Part shown: one piece after another, positions 60,029 to 64,000 of the stretch
Layout: every line of letters starts with the position of its first letter
How positions within the stretch are numbered: the stretch's first letter is position 1
NCBI GenBank assembly: GCA_001414485.1
Contig: LLEY01000092.1
Coordinates: forward strand, 62,001-126,000
Length of the DNA stretch: 64,000 nt
DNA from: Calycina herbarum
Lineage: Eukaryota > Ascomycota > Leotiomycetes > Helotiales > Pezizellaceae
Direction of reading: 5' to 3'
Notes under the pieces: generated by a model
Seen by the model: the letters and a program-made list of their open reading frames with translations, nothing else
Told to the model about the DNA's origin: nothing
Databases searched by the model: none
Program-made: the position numbers and the translations under genes

Positions 60029-60484
60029 CAGCGGGGGTTCGCAAATATTCGTACGGTCCTCTTTTTACACCAAAACTCATCTTAAGAAAGTCGTGTTATA
60101 TTTATCTTTATATTTAAACAATATCTGAAACTGAGAACTAAGATTATTTCGAGCATTTAAACAATAGTCTTCAAAGACAAATACACTAAATATATACTAG
60201 GTCTTAAGTTATAATAGAGCAAAAGTAGAACGAGTTAGGAAAACACTAGATTATACCAAAATCGAGTAAAATTTAGTAACTTTCTCGAGACCTCTTACTA
60301 TAACCTAATTAAATCTAGATTAGTTAACAGTATAAAGTAAAGATATCTTAATTTTCTAGAGATATGTTTAAGAACTTTTAAAAAATAGTTAGGGTTTATT
60401 TTACAGTAGAGTTTTAAACAAGGTGACTTTTAGTGATTTTAGGTGTAAAAAAGAGAGCGTACGAATATCTGCGAACCCCCGCTG
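60029..60484. mobile_element. 456 bp MITE with terminal inverted repeats and TA target duplication
   Basis: The left end CAGCGGGGGTTCGCAAATAT and the right end, read in reverse complement, CAGCGGGGGTTCGCAGATAT match over about 45 bases with few changes; weaker pairing extends further in. TA lies on both sides (60027-60028 and 60485-60486). The interior is AT-rich and has no open frame. TA duplication and CAG-starting ends fit non-autonomous Tc1/mariner elements of the fungal Fot1/pogo type. The mobilising transposase is not in this window. Confidence 0.85.
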
Positions 60485-60706
60485 TATCATACAACGGCTA
60501 AGCCACGAGTAAGCAACGAGTAGCCATCAGCAAGTGTGAGAACATTTTACATAATAGCACCCCAACCCCCTTCAAAAGAATAATAAAAATATTCTAATTA
60601 CTTCTCCTCTCCACTCCCTACACAAAAAAAAGACACCATCAAAAAAACCCACCTTTCCATGTCCAAACAACAAAAACATCCTTACCCCCCACCAACCACC
60701 TCCAAC
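60485..60706. repeat. continuation of GTAAGCC-type repeat DNA and MED16 3' flank
   Basis: Directly right of the MITE come GCTAAGCCACGAGTAAGCAA and CGAGTAGCCATCAGCAAG, the same motif family as left of it. This shows the MITE inserted into a pre-existing repeat. A-rich and C-rich runs follow up to the MED16 stop. Confidence 0.5.
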
Positions 60707-63700
60707 TCAAGCAATCGTCTCGCCCGGCGCAATAGTATCCCAATACCCACTGCAATAACACCGTCGCTGCTGCATAATCAACCACTGCAACGCCCTCCTC
60801 TCCGTCAACGCATCCTCCACCACAGCCGCACACCTAGCACACCTCCTCCACTTCGGCGTCTGTCTCCCACTCGCCTCCCCCTCATTGCCACCATTCCCAT
60901 TCCCCTGTCCATTCTCAAGAACCTTCTTCCGCGGAACCGGATTCGTCAACCAAACCTTCCTAAAAGAATCCATCGTCTTCCCCGCCGCCTTCCGCCTCGC
61001 AAGACTAATCTTATCCTCATCCACCTCGAGCAAACTGAAATCGGCAAAGAATAATTTCGCAGGCTCGATGTCGTCGCGTACTGCTTCGAGGAGACCCTCA
61101 GATTTGAAAAGTTCGACGATTACGGGCTTGAAACACTCGGGGAATTGGCCTCCGAAGAGCATTTTAGTCTCGAATGCGTTGCGTCTTGTATCTGTGGATT
61201 GGCCTGCGGGTATATTCGCGCGGTAGACTTCTTTGATAGAACTAGTGATTGAAGAAAGAAGAGTTTCAATGGTTTTAATCCGTATGATGGTTTTAGTTGT
61301 CAGAGTTGCGATGTGTAGATACGCATGACGGAGCTGGGAGGAGATGGGAGGTGGGTTGGTGGATCCTTGGGCGTTGGGGGTGTTGGTGTTGCTACCTGGT
61401 TGTTGCATTGCGCGACGGGCGATGTAATCGAGGTGAGTGATCCGACGACACATTGCTGTTAGGAAGCCACGAGTTGCGGAGCAGAGGAGGAGGTGTAGTG
61501 AGACGGTATTGGTTGAGCGGAGGTGGTTATGGAGTTCTGAGAGACTGAAGCCATCCACCTTTTTGAGGTCCATGTTTGGAGGGAGGGCGGTGGGAAGTGT
61601 GAGGAGGGTGTCTGTGAGCCAGGCCATGAGGTCGAGAATCCATCGGATGGAACCTGCCAAGGCATTTATCACCTCTGTTTTGGAATTAGTATATTTTTCG
61701 GGAACTTGGTATTATAGTACTTACCTGGGTCATCGAGTGGTGATGTTTTCTCGTTTGGATTTGTTACTCCGGGAACGTTGAGATTTGATGCCATGGAAAC
61801 AAGAACGACGATATTTCGTAATTGAAGGACTAGCCATGAGAATTTACCAGGAAATGTCCTAGGGTTAAACTCCCCGCGGAATCCAAGAGAATTCTGGATG
61901 CACAAAATCAACTGAATACTCGTGTTTCTGATCAAGACATCATAATGCTGCTCTTCCGAGTAATCCAAAGTAGTCTTCAGGATGCGAGAAATCTCGACAA
62001 GCCAATCGAAAGCAAAATCTGGAATTATCAGAATCGCAGTACGATGGACGTATTCATCAAACGGGGCTTACTTGGATTCGAATATTTGTGAGCCGTGGCT
62101 AGTAAGTCATCATAATTCACAGCTCCGACTCTAATGACAGCAGTTGCGCAAGAGAGAGCAAGTGCAGCAATTGTCGCAGCATATTGAGCTATGTCATGTT
62201 AGCAGTTGAAATAGATAAGGGGGATAGATGCTTACGATCATCTGAACTGGTCCCTATGTTGCCCAAATATTCCATTTGCATCCACTTGACCTTTCCATCA
62301 TTTCGAATATGAACCAAAGAGCAGTAGGTGGGTGATAATGCAACTTGTAAGCCTACCGAAGGTCAGCACTTGAGTCCATTGCTAAGAGAATAAATATCGC
62401 TTACAAGGTTGGTCTTCGGTATATGAGAAGCCAATTTGAGAAAGGTGCCATATGTGTTCAATATCATGATTGATAAATGTCTCGGCCATCGTAGCTCTGT
62501 CACGATATTCCACGGAACCATCACTGTAGGCGAAAAAGATGACCCTTCCAAGGTTCATAGATTGCATGGCGAGGAGAATCTTGTTCACGGTGAAGCTTTC
62601 CAATTTTTTAAGAAGAAAGGTAGACTAAAGCCGGTCAGTAAATGCCTACTTATTTGGAACTTAGAACTTACCCCCGGTGGTGATCCAACACTATTCCTAC
62701 GTGAACTTAGTTGCTCAAATGCAGGATGGACTGACTGCATCTTATCACGAAGTTCCCATCGATCAACCACTGTATGCACATCTTGGTTGTAGTGTGCCAT
62801 TGAGGGCGGTAGATGGGATCTAGCAGTGACTATTGTAGGAGGAGTCATTCGACCCGTTAAATCGATGGCAGCTGGTAAAAACTCGAGGTGAGAAAGCTGC
62901 ATCATGGAAGATTCCATATTTGAAGCATTCAAAGTATCCCGAGAAACATCATGTAACCAGCTCGTTGCAACAGCATGACGAGTCTTTAGATTGGGATTTA
63001 ATTGTTGTGGGATAGGTGGAGGTCTATCTCCCATTTGCTTCCCAAGTCCCCAGTCCACCAAGGCACGTACAATCCGTAATTGCTTGGATGTTGTGGCAAA
63101 GGCAATCAGAAGTGTACCAGCTGAAATAGGAGTCAGCACTTTATTACTACAAAACACTACCAGGAGAACTTACTCTTATCCGGACAGATTGACGCGTGAG
63201 TAATAAGGTCATCAGAAGAGATGACACTCTCCAGTTCCGTATGAGCCTCGGAATACTTGCTAGTAGGTTGTGGAAATATGATTCGGAGCACTCCATTAGT
63301 CGTCACACAAACAAATGCGGATTTTCCATTCATGGGATGAAATGGGCCAAAAATAGGAGCTTGTGCAGCCTCGTACTTGTAACCGGACGCTTCTTTGGTG
63401 GCTGGTTGGGTGCTTAGTATCATCCTTTAAGAAATTCCACGAAGTAAAACTTACCGTGTATATGGCTACTCGCTGAACGATTGGCTGGATATGTAGTCAA
63501 GTTGAGCCAGTAACAACCAACGACGCTAGATAAATCGTCTGTTGGATCCATCTGACACTGTCTGTGCAATCCAGGCTTGTTTAATGAAGCAAAAATGGAC
63601 AATATGGTGACTCGTCCCGCCGAATCAATAATAGCTAATTCCGAACCACTTGGGCTCCACGAGAGATGTTTCAACGGCCCTCCGTCAAGATTTCGCGTGA

Positions 63701-64000
63701 AGGAAGGTATGAGTGTAGGCTCACTCAGACTCCAGGACCCATTCTCTGGGTGACAACGGAGATTTCTCAACTCCAAATTTGCTCCATTTGCGGTGATGGT
63801 GGCAATGCACCCCCAATTTGACCAAGCAATCGCCCTGTATCGCGTTCAAATTAACATTCATCACAAGGTGCACGAAGATTGTCTTACTGGCAACAGCCAC
63901 TTCGTCGTAGGTCATCGACTCTTTGGTAGAGTTCTTTTGAAGGAGGGCGCGAGGGAATGGAGAGGCCGGCCCCATCGCCAAACAGATCGTCCATATCCAT
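60707..64000 (-). CDS. med16: Mediator complex subunit 16
   Basis: Nine exons (64000-63888, 63834-63455, 63401-63174, 63120-62672, 62624-62405, 62352-62236, 62188-62072, 62018-61725, 61674-60707) make 2886 bases, 961 residues. MED16 (Sin4) is a tail-module subunit of Mediator, linking activators to RNA polymerase II. The start MDMDDLFGDGAGLSIPSR is typical of fungal MED16, and the ATG is the last codon of the window. A WD-like N-terminal part follows (HLSWSPSGSELAIIDSAGRV, VALSPTYCSLVHIRNDG), then the helical MED16 region. The C-terminus carries Cys pairs (RRCARCAAVVED, RRCYCSGYWD) that may bind zinc. A second in-frame ATG is two codons on. An upstream start cannot be excluded because the window ends here. 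Confidence 0.92.

Noticed and set aside
1..64000. tRNA or rRNA genes, CRISPR arrays, autonomous transposons
   Set aside because: I found no tRNA-like T-arm with matching acceptor stem, no rRNA text, no spacer array and no transposase or reverse transcriptase motifs. A tRNA scan would be decisive for the first.

Overview
This window is nuclear DNA of a filamentous ascomycete (Pezizomycotina). The Leotiomycetes are my best guess, but that rests on gene style only. Nearly every gene is split by 45-60 base introns with GTRNGT donors, CTAAY-like branch sites and YAG acceptors. The gene set is typical of filamentous ascomycetes: SREBP with DUF2014, a GDS1 winged-helix protein, an Oms1-type methyltransferase, MED16, a HET-domain protein, a Clr5 protein and F-box-like proteins. 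All gene models below were spliced by hand, and the exon lengths add up to open frames.

Left part (1-18448): what looks like part of a galactosaminogalactan (GAG; Pel-like) exopolysaccharide locus. A very large polytopic membrane protein that runs off the left edge (5518 to <1, minus; candidate synthase, gtb3/gt4c-like by position and architecture) is divergent from a secreted CE18-type deacetylase (agd3-like, 7961-10830). A UDP-glucose 4-epimerase with an N-terminal extension (uge3-like, 17067-18448) follows. The 6.2 kb between deacetylase and epimerase, where Aspergillus fumigatus keeps ega3 and sph3, has only one credible small ORF, a single-pass membrane protein at 13512-13706.

Middle (19030-46993): a 2653-residue seven-TM protein with an enormous Trp-motif repeat tail (minus); SREBP (plus) across a 3 kb divergent promoter; a 5.5 kb AT-rich gene desert with degenerate repeats and one doubtful gene (38538-39293); then GDS1-like, Oms1-like and a stand-alone C48 (Ulp1-type) cysteine protease with a low-complexity tail.

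Right part (48025-58320): an accessory island of fast-evolving genes: two intact F-box-like proteins and two decayed relatives, a Clr5/TPR-like protein, a HET-domain protein and a possible fragment of the C48 gene. From 58.3 to 60.7 kb lies AT-rich repeat DNA containing a clean 456 bp TA-flanked MITE. The window closes with MED16 on the minus strand, whose likely start codon is the last three bases of the window.

Functionally, the left genes would supply (epimerase), polymerise/export (membrane protein) and deacetylate (secreted enzyme) a GalNAc-rich polymer. The SREBP, MED16, GDS1 and Oms1 genes are conserved housekeeping or regulatory genes. The 48-58 kb block has the make-up of a self/non-self or lineage-specific island.
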